A stretch of DNA of 64,000 nucleotides from SVFI01 sp045588655 (GTDB lineage: Bacteria; Bacillota; Clostridia; Lachnospirales; Lachnospiraceae): the NCBI GenBank assembly GCA_045588655.1, contig JAZNEP010000059.1, forward strand, positions 1 to 64,000, in the 5' to 3' direction. Shown piece by piece: positions 24,002 to 32,416 of this stretch (position 1 is the stretch's first letter; the number at the start of each line of letters is the position of its first letter). The notes under the pieces were generated by a model. That model searched no databases and was not told where the DNA came from. It saw only the letters and a list, made by a program, of their open reading frames with translations. Both the position numbers and the translations under genes were made by a program.

Positions 24002-24952
24002 CTACTGTAATACACTAAGCGGATCCATCGGCTCTCCTTCTTTTGTGAGCATAAGATAGGCGTGCTCTCCTTCCAGCGAATAGTACTTCGTTGTCTTGGC
24101 CACATTTCCAATCACTTGACCTCGCGCCACTACGCTTCCTTCTTCCACCTGCAAATTTTCCAGTTGTCCGTAGGTCACCTCATACTCATTGCCCAGATTC
24201 ATTACTACATAGGTTCCAATTTCATTGTTTTCTCCTATTTTGACCACTTGTCCACGAGCCACCGCACTCACTGCATCTCCCTGCTTGGCACCAATCAATA
24301 TTGCAGGGTTATACTTATACTGTTCCAGCGTCGAAAAATAAACCGCACTGTCCATACTGTAATTCAAAATGACATCACCTATGACCGGCCAGCCGATTCC
24401 GTCTTCCGGAGAAAATGACAGCCCGGAGGATTTTTCCGTCACCACAGAGGCAGACGCAGTCTCCTTACTTTCTGGCTGCTCATCATCCGGTTGCTCGCTG
24501 TCTGATTCTTCAGCTTCCGACTGCAAATCTTCCGGCTGCTCGTCTTCCACATTGTTTTTTTCCATATCTTCCTGTACCAGATTCTCTTTTTCTTCCGAAA
24601 TCCTGTCTTCTTGTTCTATCTGAATCCCATCGTCCTTTTTCTCTGTGCTATTTTTTTCATTTCCCTCTGTTTCTTTTTGCTCTGATGGTGTTTCTTCTTG
24701 CTCTGATGGCAGTTCATTTACTACATCATGACCACTTACTCTCGCCAAAGATGCTCCGCCATTCAACTCAGGGTCATTTGCCATGCTTGTTCCGCCTTCG
24801 TTCTCCACATTGAGACCGGCGAGATCAATTTTATATTCGGTTGTGCTATTCATTGTCTGATCCACATAGATCGCTGTCGCAAGGCATCCCGCAATCACAA
24901 CCGCTGTTGACAGGATCATACTTTTCCTTTGTTTTTTCTCATTTTTACGCAT
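24002..24952 (-). CDS. spoIIQ: Stage II sporulation protein Q-like, degenerate LytM domain
   Basis: Forespore membrane protein that meets SpoIIIAH across the engulfment space. 316 residues: short basic N-terminus, one membrane segment (about 12-30), a long Glu/Asp/Ser-rich linker (about 70-165) and a C-terminal LytM/M23 domain (from about 185: GIGWPVIGDVILNYSMD to DPLSVLQ). The usual HxH zinc motif reads HAY, and no upstream zinc His/Asp pair is visible, so it is probably not a peptidase; this resembles Bacillus SpoIIQ more than the zinc-binding clostridial form. It follows spoIID by 41 bases and has a sigma-F-like promoter in that gap. Confidence 0.82.
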   Translation of the reverse strand: MRKNEKKQRKSMILSTAVVIAGCLATAIYVDQTMNSTTEYKIDLAGLNVENEGGTSMANDPELNGGASLARVSGHDVVNELPSEQEETPSEQKETEGNEKNSTEKKDDGIQIEQEDRISEEKENLVQEDMEKNNVEDEQPEDLQSEAEESDSEQPDDEQPESKETASASVVTEKSSGLSFSPEDGIGWPVIGDVILNYSMDSAVYFSTLEQYKYNPAILIGAKQGDAVSAVARGQVVKIGENNEIGTYVVMNLGNEYEVTYGQLENLQVEEGSVVARGQVIGNVAKTTKYYSLEGEHAYLMLTKEGEPMDPLSVLQ

Positions 24953-24970
24953 AATTCATCACCTCAGTGA

Positions 24971-24999
24971 TAGTGTTCCCACGCCATCGTGTTTTATTC
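24971..24999 (-). promoter_or_regulatory. Sigma-F-like promoter of spoIIQ
   Basis: Minus strand: GAATA (24999-24995), 14-base spacer, GGGAACACTA (24980-24971). The -10 fits the sigma-F pattern GGnrAnAnTw at all positions. It overlaps the spoIID stop codon, letting the forespore transcribe spoIIQ without spoIID. Confidence 0.55.
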
Positions 25000-25935
25000 C
25001 ATTTTTTGAAACACAATATCTGCAAAAAAATACTTTAAAATTTCTTTATAATCCACCCCTTTCTGGGCCAAAATATTTGCATAGTACTGATCAAGTCCAA
25101 ATCCATGTCCCACTCCCTTGGTCGTGAATATGTAATACTCTCCCTTTTCAAGCCATGTAAAATTAGAGGAAGCCAGTTCTAACTGCTCCCGTAATTGTTC
25201 TCCGGAAATCATTTTTCCATCGCACATAATTGATAACACATACCCTTGCTTTGTTCTCTCACCTTCTTGTAATTCTCCGACTTCTTCCTTGCTTATTTTT
25301 TTCTCGCGAATATAATCCAGGGCACTTATATTATCTGTACATTCTGCTTCTTTTAAAAATGCAAAATCGCTCTCCTGCGAAAGTTCCGACGGATTTCTTG
25401 TTTTTCCCGCACTCATTCCATGATAGCATCCATTCACCGGTTTGTTCTCATATGTCATATACATCCCCTGCGTTTCCAACACGGCCTTTACGCAGCGCTC
25501 CAAATTTTTTTCATAGTTCTCTCCCCACATTGTCTGCATCTTATAATCATTCCAAAAATGTCCGCTTTCCTCGTTCAAACAGATCACTTTTTGGTCCGGT
25601 GATTTCATAAATGCCTCGCACAACGTACTTCTAAGTACTACCACCTGTGCCTTTAGCACCTCCTCTTCATAGGAAATCGGGATACTCGCAGCTAACGCTC
25701 CTATCAGAAAATGCTCCACCGGTAATTTCATGCTCACAGCTTCCTCCTCCCATATCACAAAATAGGTCCGATTATGTATCAGCTCCGAAAGATTACCAAA
25801 TTCTTCCTGCGTTTTCGTCTGCACCCACTCCTCATTTTGCTGTTTAAAAGAAATGGCAAAATACGGAAGCAAGAGCAAAAAAAGCAAAATTGCCAATAAA
25901 TCCTTGGCCCATCCGGCCTTTCTTTTTCTTTTCAT
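24994..25935 (-). CDS. spoIID: Stage II sporulation protein D-like
   Basis: Mother-cell enzyme family that degrades glycan strands during engulfment. 313 residues: basic N-terminus, one membrane segment (about 12-30), then the SpoIID domain with PVEHFLIGALAASIPISYEE (72-91), CYHGMSAGKTRNPSEL and the final GVGHGFGLDQYYANILAQKG. In well-studied SpoIID the segment corresponding to ALAASIP carries a catalytic Glu (AEMP); here it is Ser84. Either activity is altered or another residue substitutes. A sigma-E-like promoter lies 55 bases upstream and spoIIQ follows. Confidence 0.82.
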   Translation of the reverse strand: MKRKRKAGWAKDLLAILLFLLLLPYFAISFKQQNEEWVQTKTQEEFGNLSELIHNRTYFVIWEEEAVSMKLPVEHFLIGALAASIPISYEEEVLKAQVVVLRSTLCEAFMKSPDQKVICLNEESGHFWNDYKMQTMWGENYEKNLERCVKAVLETQGMYMTYENKPVNGCYHGMSAGKTRNPSELSQESDFAFLKEAECTDNISALDYIREKKISKEEVGELQEGERTKQGYVLSIMCDGKMISGEQLREQLELASSNFTWLEKGEYYIFTTKGVGHGFGLDQYYANILAQKGVDYKEILKYFFADIVFQKME

Positions 25936-25989
25936 TCAACGCTCCTCCTTCTTCCTGCTACGCCAGAGGACGGCAAGACTTACTTCATT

Positions 25990-26018
25990 AATATATGCCT
26001 GCGCATTTTGTGCTATTC
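25990..26018 (-). promoter_or_regulatory. Sigma-E-like promoter of spoIID
   Basis: Minus strand: GAATAGC (26018-26012), 14-base spacer, CATATATT (25997-25990), one mismatch from the sigma-E -10 consensus. It lies 55 bases upstream of the spoIID ATG, in keeping with mother-cell expression. Confidence 0.55.
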
Positions 26019-26107
26019 TCAAGCTGCGTATTTTCACATCTTGATTCCTCACAAGCTAAATACAACCCATTTTACCATCCATTCAAAATCCAAATACAAC
26101 AAAAACC

Positions 26108-26135
26108 TTGACATTCCGCTGTTGTCGCATATAAT
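26108..26135 (+). promoter_or_regulatory. Promoter of the tryptophan T-box
   Basis: Perfect TTGACA (26108-26113), 16-base spacer and perfect TATAAT (26130-26135), starting the T-box leader of trpBA. Confidence 0.75.
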
Positions 26136-26437
26136 ATAGAAAGAGGTTTTTGACAATTGTATAGGTAAACCGTTGATGTGGAGATAAAAATAAACGGGCA
26201 CTCACAGAGAGCCGGATAAGCTGAGAACCGGCAGAACGCTATTTATTAAATGGACCACGGAGGGCATAGTCAACAGAGCCGTTTGGGTTCCCAGTATTCT
26301 ATGACGTGTGAGCATACGTAAGTTGCTAAGAATATGTTTGTATTCTATGAGTGTGTGGTTTCCACAAATCAAGGTGGCACCGCGGTATCGAATTACCGTC
26401 CTTGACAATAGCGTAACTATTGTCAGGGGCTTTTTTA
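26136..26437 (+). promoter_or_regulatory. T-box leader, tryptophan specifier, controlling trpBA
   Basis: About 300-base leader. The conserved T-box AAGGTGGCACCGCGG is at 26371-26385, where it pairs with the uncharged tRNA acceptor end. The likely specifier codon is TGG at 26251-26253 (in ATTAAATGGACCACGG), matching tRNA-Trp. It ends in an intrinsic terminator (26400-26437, stem GACAATAG/CTATTGTC plus T-run). Uncharged tRNA-Trp would prevent termination and switch on trpB and trpA. Confidence 0.92.
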
Positions 26438-26458
26438 ATTGAAATGGAGGAGTAAAAA

Positions 26459-27643
26459 ATGGCAAAAGGAAGATATGGTATCCATGGAGGTCAGTATATC
26501 CCTGAATCTCTGATGGATGAAGTGTTAAAACTTGAAAAAGCATATGAGTTTTTCAAAAATGATCCACAATTTAACGATGAATTAAATACGCTTCTTGCAG
26601 AATATGCCGGAAGACCTTCCCTTCTTTATTATGCAGAAAAGATGACCAAGGATCTGGGTGGCGCAAAAATATATTTTAAAAGAGAAGATTTAAACCACAC
26701 CGGTTCGCATAAGATTAACAACGTACTCGGTCAGGCACTTCTTGCGAAAAAAATGGGAAAAACAAGAGTAATCGCTGAGACCGGTGCAGGACAGCACGGT
26801 GTAGCCACAGCGACAGCTGCAGCTCTTCTCGGCCTGGAGTGTGAAATTTTCATGGGAGAGGAAGACACCATCCGTCAAGCTCTGAACGTATATCGTATGG
26901 AACTTCTCGGAGCAAAAGTAAACGCCGTTAAAACAGGTACGAGAACCTTAAAAGACGCCGTAAACGAATGCATGCGCGAATGGACAACAAGAATGGACGA
27001 CACCTTGTATGTGCTCGGTTCGGTTATGGGACCACATCCGTTCCCGATGATCGTCAGAGATTTTCAGAGTGTCATCAGCCGCGAAGCCAGAGCGCAGATT
27101 TTGGAACAGGAAGGAAAACTTCCGGATGTTGTTATGGCTTGTGTCGGTGGTGGAAGTAATGCAATGGGTATGTTCTATGAATTTATTAAAGATGAATCCG
27201 TAGCACTCATTGGTTGTGAAGCAGCCGGACTTGGTGCTGACACCGATAAAACTGCTGCTACCGTAACCACCGGTTCCCTCGGTGTGTTCCATGGAATGAA
27301 GTCTTATTTCTGCCAGGACGAATATGGTCAGATTGCCCCGGTTTACTCTATTTCAGCCGGTCTGGATTATCCGGGTGTTGGCCCTGAGCATGCACATCTT
27401 CACGATATCGGAAGAGCACAGTATGTTCCTGTCACAGATGATGAAGCCGTAGAAGCCTTTGAATACATTGCAAGAACAGAAGGTATTATTGCTGCCATCG
27501 AAAGTTCTCACGCCGTTGCACATCTGATGAAGATAGCTCCAAAAATGGAGAAAGACCAAATAATCATCTGTTGTCTGTCCGGTCGCGGAGACAAAGACGT
27601 AGCCGCTATAGCGAGATATAGAGGAGTGGATTTACATGAGTAA
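26459..27643 (+). CDS. trpB: Tryptophan synthase beta chain
   Basis: PLP enzyme joining indole and serine to give tryptophan. 394 residues: KREDLNHTGSHKINN contains the PLP lysine (about 87), followed by AETGAGQHGVATATAAALLG and the phosphate-binding GGGSNAMG (about 230). The GRGDKDV near the C-terminus is typical of the TrpB1 form that pairs with TrpA. It follows the T-box with a GGAGG site and overlaps trpA by 8 bases. Upstream pathway genes (trpE, D, C, F) are absent from the window. Confidence 0.96.
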   Translation: MAKGRYGIHGGQYIPESLMDEVLKLEKAYEFFKNDPQFNDELNTLLAEYAGRPSLLYYAEKMTKDLGGAKIYFKREDLNHTGSHKINNVLGQALLAKKMGKTRVIAETGAGQHGVATATAAALLGLECEIFMGEEDTIRQALNVYRMELLGAKVNAVKTGTRTLKDAVNECMREWTTRMDDTLYVLGSVMGPHPFPMIVRDFQSVISREARAQILEQEGKLPDVVMACVGGGSNAMGMFYEFIKDESVALIGCEAAGLGADTDKTAATVTTGSLGVFHGMKSYFCQDEYGQIAPVYSISAGLDYPGVGPEHAHLHDIGRAQYVPVTDDEAVEAFEYIARTEGIIAAIESSHAVAHLMKIAPKMEKDQIIICCLSGRGDKDVAAIARYRGVDLHE

Positions 27644-28403
27644 GATTAATGAAGCATTTAAAAATAAAAAAGCATTTGTAGGATTCCTCACCGCAGGTGA
27701 TCCTTCCTTAGATAAGACAGAAGAATTTATTGTGACCATGGAAAAAGCCGGCGCAGCAGTCATTGAAATCGGTATCCCGTTCTCTGACCCGATTGCAGAG
27801 ACACCAGTCGTACAGGAAGCAAATGTCCGCGCTCTTTCGGTCGAAGGTGGCTGTACCACAGACATGATTTTTGACATGCTTGGCAGAGTCAAAGATAAAG
27901 TTTCTGTTCCGATTGTTCTTATGACCTATTTAAATCCGGTATTTAAATACGGATATGAAGCATTTATGCTCAAATGCCGGGAAAACGGTGTGAGCGGACT
28001 TATCATTCCGGATATGCCATACGATGAAAAAGAGGAAATTCTTCCAATGGCTGAAAAATATGCCATTGAAATTATCTCTCTTGTGGCTCCTGCAAGCAAA
28101 AGCCGAATCCAGATGATTGCAAAAGATGCAACCGGATACATTTATGTACTTCCATCGCTTGATGCTGCGGACGGTCGTAAGGATGTTGTTACCGACATAT
28201 CCGATATCGTATCCGAAATCCGTCAAGTGACCGACACCCCTGTCATCCTTGAAATCGGTGTCAATTATCCGGAAGCGGAATATGAGACCATCGCAGACGG
28301 ATTTGTGGTGGAAAATGCCATCGTAAACCTGATTGCAAAACACGGAAACGATGCAGCACAGCCAATTTATGACTATGTGAAGAAAGTGGCTGAACGCCTA
28401 TAA
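27636..28403 (+). CDS. trpA: Tryptophan synthase alpha chain
   Basis: Cleaves indole-glycerol phosphate to indole, which is passed to TrpB. 255 residues, TIM barrel: GFLTAGDPSLDKTEEFI, VIEIGIPFSDPIAETP with the catalytic Glu44 (equivalent to Glu49 of E. coli). The second catalytic acid, Asp60 in E. coli (PLADGP), is Glu55 here (PIAETP), and the neighbouring Gly is Thr. VILEIGVNYPEAEYE near the end replaces the usual GFGIS phosphate loop wording. This is a divergent TrpA; the alpha reaction may be slow. Coupled to trpB by an 8-base overlap and followed by a terminator. Confidence 0.9.
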   Translation: MSKINEAFKNKKAFVGFLTAGDPSLDKTEEFIVTMEKAGAAVIEIGIPFSDPIAETPVVQEANVRALSVEGGCTTDMIFDMLGRVKDKVSVPIVLMTYLNPVFKYGYEAFMLKCRENGVSGLIIPDMPYDEKEEILPMAEKYAIEIISLVAPASKSRIQMIAKDATGYIYVLPSLDAADGRKDVVTDISDIVSEIRQVTDTPVILEIGVNYPEAEYETIADGFVVENAIVNLIAKHGNDAAQPIYDYVKKVAERL

Positions 28404-28441
28404 TATCCTGTACAAAGCACAGACAAAACATAACGTAAAGC

Positions 28442-28511
28442 AAGAGGATGTCCTCTCTCTGATTCCATCACCATGAGAATCAAAGAAAGTTACATCCTCT
28501 TTTTTATTTTT
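28442..28511 (+). terminator. Terminator after trpA
   Basis: AAGAGGATGT/ACATCCTCTT stem (28442-28451 with 28492-28501) with a 40-base loop and a long T-run (28499-28511). The convergent calcium-binding protein gene ends 6 bases further. Confidence 0.75.
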
Positions 28512-28516
28512 TTAAT

Positions 28517-29632
28517 CTACTGCGCCAGATCCAGTTGCTGCATGGTTCCGACGTTTCCGTTTTCATATAAAAAAATGCCCGTGCTACGGATTCTGCCATT
28601 TGTCTGATTATTTTTTAGAGAATTCAAATCAAAATCTGTCTGTGCTCTCTGCAGACACATCGCTCCGACACCGGCTTCCTTTAAGGTATAAAGTTCATCT
28701 TTTCCGGTTTCATCTTTGGTCCAAACAAGCAATTGTTCAAAGATTTTATCATTCTCATCAATCCAACCGTTTCCGTCATCATCATACTTTGCCAGATCCG
28801 CAAATCCATCACCGCTCTTCGTCCCAAAAAGCTCCGAACCGTCATTGATAACGCCGTCTCCGTCTTTATCGAGTGCTAAAAATCCACTGCCTCCGCCAAG
28901 CTGAGAAATACTGTCTTTCACCCCGTCACAGTCGAGGTCAAACTCAAATTTTTGGTCTGACAAAGCTGTCATATCGGTGTCCAGATTAATTACGAGCGGG
29001 TCCGTCATTTGCACAAACTCACCAACGGAGGTTGTCTGTGCATATTCCTGAAAACTTCTGCTCATCGACAATCCCAAATTAAAGGTAATCTCTCGCCCAT
29101 CGGATGTCCGCACCGTTCCGACCGTCTTAAACTGCGTCTGTTCCACTTCTTGGTGGTAATAGCTCATATTCAGCTGAAACTGCCCAAACTGATAGCTGCC
29201 CCCGTTCTGACCGATATTCTGCATCTCGTTTCCACCCAAATAGCGGTTCGTATATTCGTTCATATACTCATCTACCTGTCTGTCGGATGCTCCTTTGCCT
29301 GCACCGATGTTCGTATAGAGCCATCGTATGAGATAGTGTACGCACATCTCACGTATGGATTGCAATGTCTTCTTCTCACTGATTGAAGTGATAGAAGAAC
29401 TTGTTTTGTAAGTTGCCCTGCTTGCAATCACACGGCTGTTTTCATCCAGTAAGAGGTTCCCTGTGGCTCCGCCTTCTGTCCCGGTATTGAGTAAGTCCGA
29501 AAAGTTGTCTTTCCCTAATTCACGTCCTTGCATAGCCTCCATGCCTACCAGGCTGGCAGTGGCGGTCTTTTTGGTCACAGAAGAATATCTTCTGGCGGAT
29601 TCCATTCCTATCATGCTGGAATCAATCTTCAA
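28517..29632 (-). CDS. EF-hand-type calcium-binding protein under sigma-28 control
   Basis: 371 residues without a signal peptide. The N-terminal 230 residues are of unknown type and begin KIDSSMIGMESARRYSSVT. Residues about 235-320 contain three Asp-rich calcium loops: FDLDCDGVKDSI, LDKDGDGVINDGSELFG and KYDDDGNGWIDENDKIFEQL. The arrangement, with GDGFADLAKYDDDGNGWIDE, is found in secreted or surface calcium-binding proteins of several phyla. A perfect sigma-28 promoter 120 bases upstream links it to flagellar or chemotaxis genes. It stands alone between terminators. It could be a flagellum-associated or exported structural protein; no function is established. Confidence 0.65.
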   Translation of the reverse strand: MKIDSSMIGMESARRYSSVTKKTATASLVGMEAMQGRELGKDNFSDLLNTGTEGGATGNLLLDENSRVIASRATYKTSSSITSISEKKTLQSIREMCVHYLIRWLYTNIGAGKGASDRQVDEYMNEYTNRYLGGNEMQNIGQNGGSYQFGQFQLNMSYYHQEVEQTQFKTVGTVRTSDGREITFNLGLSMSRSFQEYAQTTSVGEFVQMTDPLVINLDTDMTALSDQKFEFDLDCDGVKDSISQLGGGSGFLALDKDGDGVINDGSELFGTKSGDGFADLAKYDDDGNGWIDENDKIFEQLLVWTKDETGKDELYTLKEAGVGAMCLQRAQTDFDLNSLKNNQTNGRIRSTGIFLYENGNVGTMQQLDLAQ

Positions 29633-29753
29633 ATAATCCCTCCTTATCGATTATAAAAGCCAATAAAAAAAGCATGCAATCGCGCATTCCTCACGCTCTC
29701 ACACACCTTCCGTGGCTGCAAATGTTGTCGACCGTGCAACATCTGTGATAAGT

Positions 29754-29780
29754 ATATCGGCAAAATCTCAAATTTGTTTA
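29754..29780 (-). promoter_or_regulatory. Sigma-28 (SigD/FliA) promoter
   Basis: Minus strand: TAAA (29780-29777), exactly 15 bases, then GCCGATAT (29761-29754), a full match to the motility sigma consensus TAAA-N15-GCCGATAW. It drives the EF-hand gene; a 120-base leader containing an ATGTTG/CAACAT hairpin (29724-29744) lies between. Confidence 0.8.
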
Positions 29781-29786
29781 ACCATT

Positions 29787-29824
29787 ACAAAAGGAGCCTT
29801 TGCATTGCAAAAGCTCCTTTTCGT
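29787..29824. terminator. Terminator after the aconitase-family hydratase
   Basis: AAAAGGAGC/GCTCCTTTT stem (29789-29797 with 29813-29821) with T residues on both sides. It sits 37 bases after the hydratase stop and just before the sigma-28 promoter. Confidence 0.7.
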
Positions 29825-29860
29825 TTCAAATATCTATCTTTCGATGTTTCAATACAGATT

Positions 29861-32146
29861 TTAGATTCTGTTGTAGTTAATCAAACATCCTTTGAGGATA
29901 ATTTCTCTTTCCTCGTCGGTGAGACCACCAAGTGTCATGGTAAACTCTACCAATTCATCTTTTACAACATATGCTTTAATCTCATCCCATTTCTCTTCCA
30001 CTGCCTTTTTAATGTCCGGAATAAAGATATAATCCAGATTTTCAAACGGAAGCTCTCCTTCCGGAATAAGGAATGGAAGCATACCCCAGTTGATAAGGTT
30101 GGAACGATATCTCTTTGTGGCATATTCGTTTGCGATGTTTGCCCATCCGCCAAGTACTTTCTGACAACTTGCCGCCTGCTCACGTGCAGAGCCATCACCC
30201 GGTTTTACTGCAAAGATGGTTGAACCAATACCTACGTTTTCAGCATTTGCATCCGCAAACTTTGTCTGAATCTTTTCCATCACCGGTGCAAGTTCTGCCA
30301 GTGTTTCGCATGGATTTTGTGATGCTTCTCTTGCTTTTTCTGCCGCCTGTACTTCTTTCGCTCTGCCCACATACTGAGGGTCCTTTCTGGAAAGCGTAAA
30401 CTCCGCAAGTCCTAACGGATTAGAACGGTAAGAAGATGTCTCACCGGACGGAATCAGTTCGTCTGTTGTGGTAACCGGATCATGAATCTCGGACACAACT
30501 TTCAGCACAAGGTTATCTGTCAGCGCAACCATAGCCGGCCAGTCTTTAATGTTTGGACCAAACTGGATTTCAACAGCTGGATCTGCCACGCCTTTCGAAT
30601 CAAATACGCGGTTAGCGTAAATATTTGCATCATAATGATATTTGTATTTACCGATTTCGCCATCAAAATCAGTCGCAGCCGTAAGCTGTCCTTTGTTTGC
30701 TGCAGTTGCTGCAATGGAACGAGCGTCCATAAGTGCAACGGAAGAAATCTGACCGTTCTGTAACTTAGAACCTTCACGATTCGGGAAGTTACGTGTTGAA
30801 TGACGAATACTGAATGCATTGTTTGCAGGTGTATCTCCGGCACCAAAACATGGTCCGCAGAAAGCAGTCTTCATAACTGCACCTGTCTCCATAATAGTAG
30901 CTGCACAGCCATTCTTAATCAGTTCCATATATACAGGCATAGAAGCCGGATAAACGCTTAATGTAAATCCGTCTGCGCCGATGTATTTGCCTTTCAGAAT
31001 ATCAGCTGCAGCACAAATATTTTCAAAGCCACCGCCTGCACAACCTGCAATGATACCCTGATCAACCATAAATTTGCCGTTTACTACTTTATCCTGAAGG
31101 GAGTAAGGTACTGCATTATCAAGGCTGACTGCTGCGCGCTTCTCCACATCATGAAGGATATCTGAAAGATTTGCATTGAGCTCTTCTATCGTATATGTGT
31201 TACTTGGATGGAACGGCATTGCAATCATCGGACGAATCTTGGACAGATCAATTTCAATCATACCATCGTAATAAGCAACACTACCCGGATTTAACTCTTT
31301 ATATTCTCCGCTTCTACCATGAATATCGTAGAAGTCTTTGATTTCATCATCCGTTCTCCAAATAGAGGAAAGACAGGTTGTCTCTGTCGTCATAACATCA
31401 ATACCGATACGGAAATCAGCAGAAAGACTGGAAACACCAGGTCCGACAAATTCCATTACTTTATTTTTTACATAGCCGTTTCCAAATACAGCACCGATAA
31501 TCGCAAGTGCCACGTCCTGAGGACCTACTCCCTTTACCGGTTCTCCTGTCAAATAAACGCCGACAACCCCAGGCATATTGATATCATATGTCTGGCAAAG
31601 AAGCTGTTTTACAAGCTCCGGTCCACCTTCACCCATCGCCATGGTACCGAGCGCACCGTAACGTGTATGTGAATCAGAACCCAAAATCATTTTTCCGCCG
31701 CCTGCAAGCATTTCACGTGCAAACTGGTGAATTACTGCCTGATGAGGTGGAACGTAAACGCCACCGTACTTTTTCGCACAGGTAAGACCAAACATGTGAT
31801 CATCTTCATTGATTGTTCCGCCGACTGCACACAGAGAATTGTGACAGTTTGTAAGAACATAAGGAATCGGAAACTTCTCAAGACCTGACGCTCTCGCTGT
31901 CTGGATGATACCTACAAATGTAATGTCGTGGGAAGTTAATTTATCAAATTTAATTCTTAATTTTTCCATATTTCCGGAAGTATTGTGCTCTTCCAAAATT
32001 CCATAAGCAATTGTCTGCTTTGCAGCATCCTGCTGCGAAATATCTGTTCCGGTTTTTGACTTAACCGCTGCTAACGCATCTGCACTATCCGGGATAATTT
32101 CTGTTCCGTTTACCAGATAGGCTCCGCCATCATATAACTTAATCAT
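29861..32146 (-). CDS. Aconitase-family hydratase (YbhJ-like)
   Basis: 761 residues with the four-domain aconitase fold. Visible are GSDSHTRYGALGTMAMGEGG, the three cluster-ligand regions IIAGCAGGGFEN and TAFCGPCFGAGDTPANN (two Cys), and a C-terminal swivel domain (ATKRYRSNLINWGMLPFLIP). It is closer in layout to E. coli YbhJ, a putative hydratase, than to AcnA or AcnB, so citrate may not be its substrate. It is transcribed alone, with no other TCA-cycle or leucine-pathway gene nearby. Cytoplasmic. Confidence 0.8.
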   Translation of the reverse strand: MIKLYDGGAYLVNGTEIIPDSADALAAVKSKTGTDISQQDAAKQTIAYGILEEHNTSGNMEKLRIKFDKLTSHDITFVGIIQTARASGLEKFPIPYVLTNCHNSLCAVGGTINEDDHMFGLTCAKKYGGVYVPPHQAVIHQFAREMLAGGGKMILGSDSHTRYGALGTMAMGEGGPELVKQLLCQTYDINMPGVVGVYLTGEPVKGVGPQDVALAIIGAVFGNGYVKNKVMEFVGPGVSSLSADFRIGIDVMTTETTCLSSIWRTDDEIKDFYDIHGRSGEYKELNPGSVAYYDGMIEIDLSKIRPMIAMPFHPSNTYTIEELNANLSDILHDVEKRAAVSLDNAVPYSLQDKVVNGKFMVDQGIIAGCAGGGFENICAAADILKGKYIGADGFTLSVYPASMPVYMELIKNGCAATIMETGAVMKTAFCGPCFGAGDTPANNAFSIRHSTRNFPNREGSKLQNGQISSVALMDARSIAATAANKGQLTAATDFDGEIGKYKYHYDANIYANRVFDSKGVADPAVEIQFGPNIKDWPAMVALTDNLVLKVVSEIHDPVTTTDELIPSGETSSYRSNPLGLAEFTLSRKDPQYVGRAKEVQAAEKAREASQNPCETLAELAPVMEKIQTKFADANAENVGIGSTIFAVKPGDGSAREQAASCQKVLGGWANIANEYATKRYRSNLINWGMLPFLIPEGELPFENLDYIFIPDIKKAVEEKWDEIKAYVVKDELVEFTMTLGGLTDEEREIILKGCLINYNRI

Positions 32147-32266
32147 AGTGTCCTCCTTAGCTCTTTACTTTTCTTTTCCGAATAAGAGTTTAGCACGTAT
32201 TTGATTTATCTGCAATCTTTCTGCCACTTTTCTTTCATATTTTATGCGGATTTTCGGCAGTTTGTA

Positions 32267-32327
32267 TTGACGAAACAGCGAAAAAGTTATAGTATAGATG
32301 CGTGATGTAGTTTTCTAAACTACGTCA
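32267..32327 (+). promoter_or_regulatory. Promoter and 11-base-arm palindrome upstream of the tandem degV genes
   Basis: TTGACG (32267-32272), 17 bases, TAGTAT (32290-32295) gives a possible promoter. Directly after it lies TGATGTAGTTT-TCT-AAACTACGTCA (32303-32327), an 11-base-arm inverted repeat with one wobble, where a repressor or RNA hairpin could act. A TATAAT at 32382-32387 may mark a second start. No terminator-like T-run follows the palindrome. Confidence 0.4.
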
Positions 32328-32416
32328 TGTATTTTACATCGCAGTTTACAAGACATAATTATATAAACTTCTTTTACAGGGTATAATAATTAATAATAAA
32401 GGAAGGACGGATCAGC

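Noticed and set aside
26202..26543. 113-codon leftward frame
   Set aside because: Lies on the antisense of the Trp T-box and the start of trpB.
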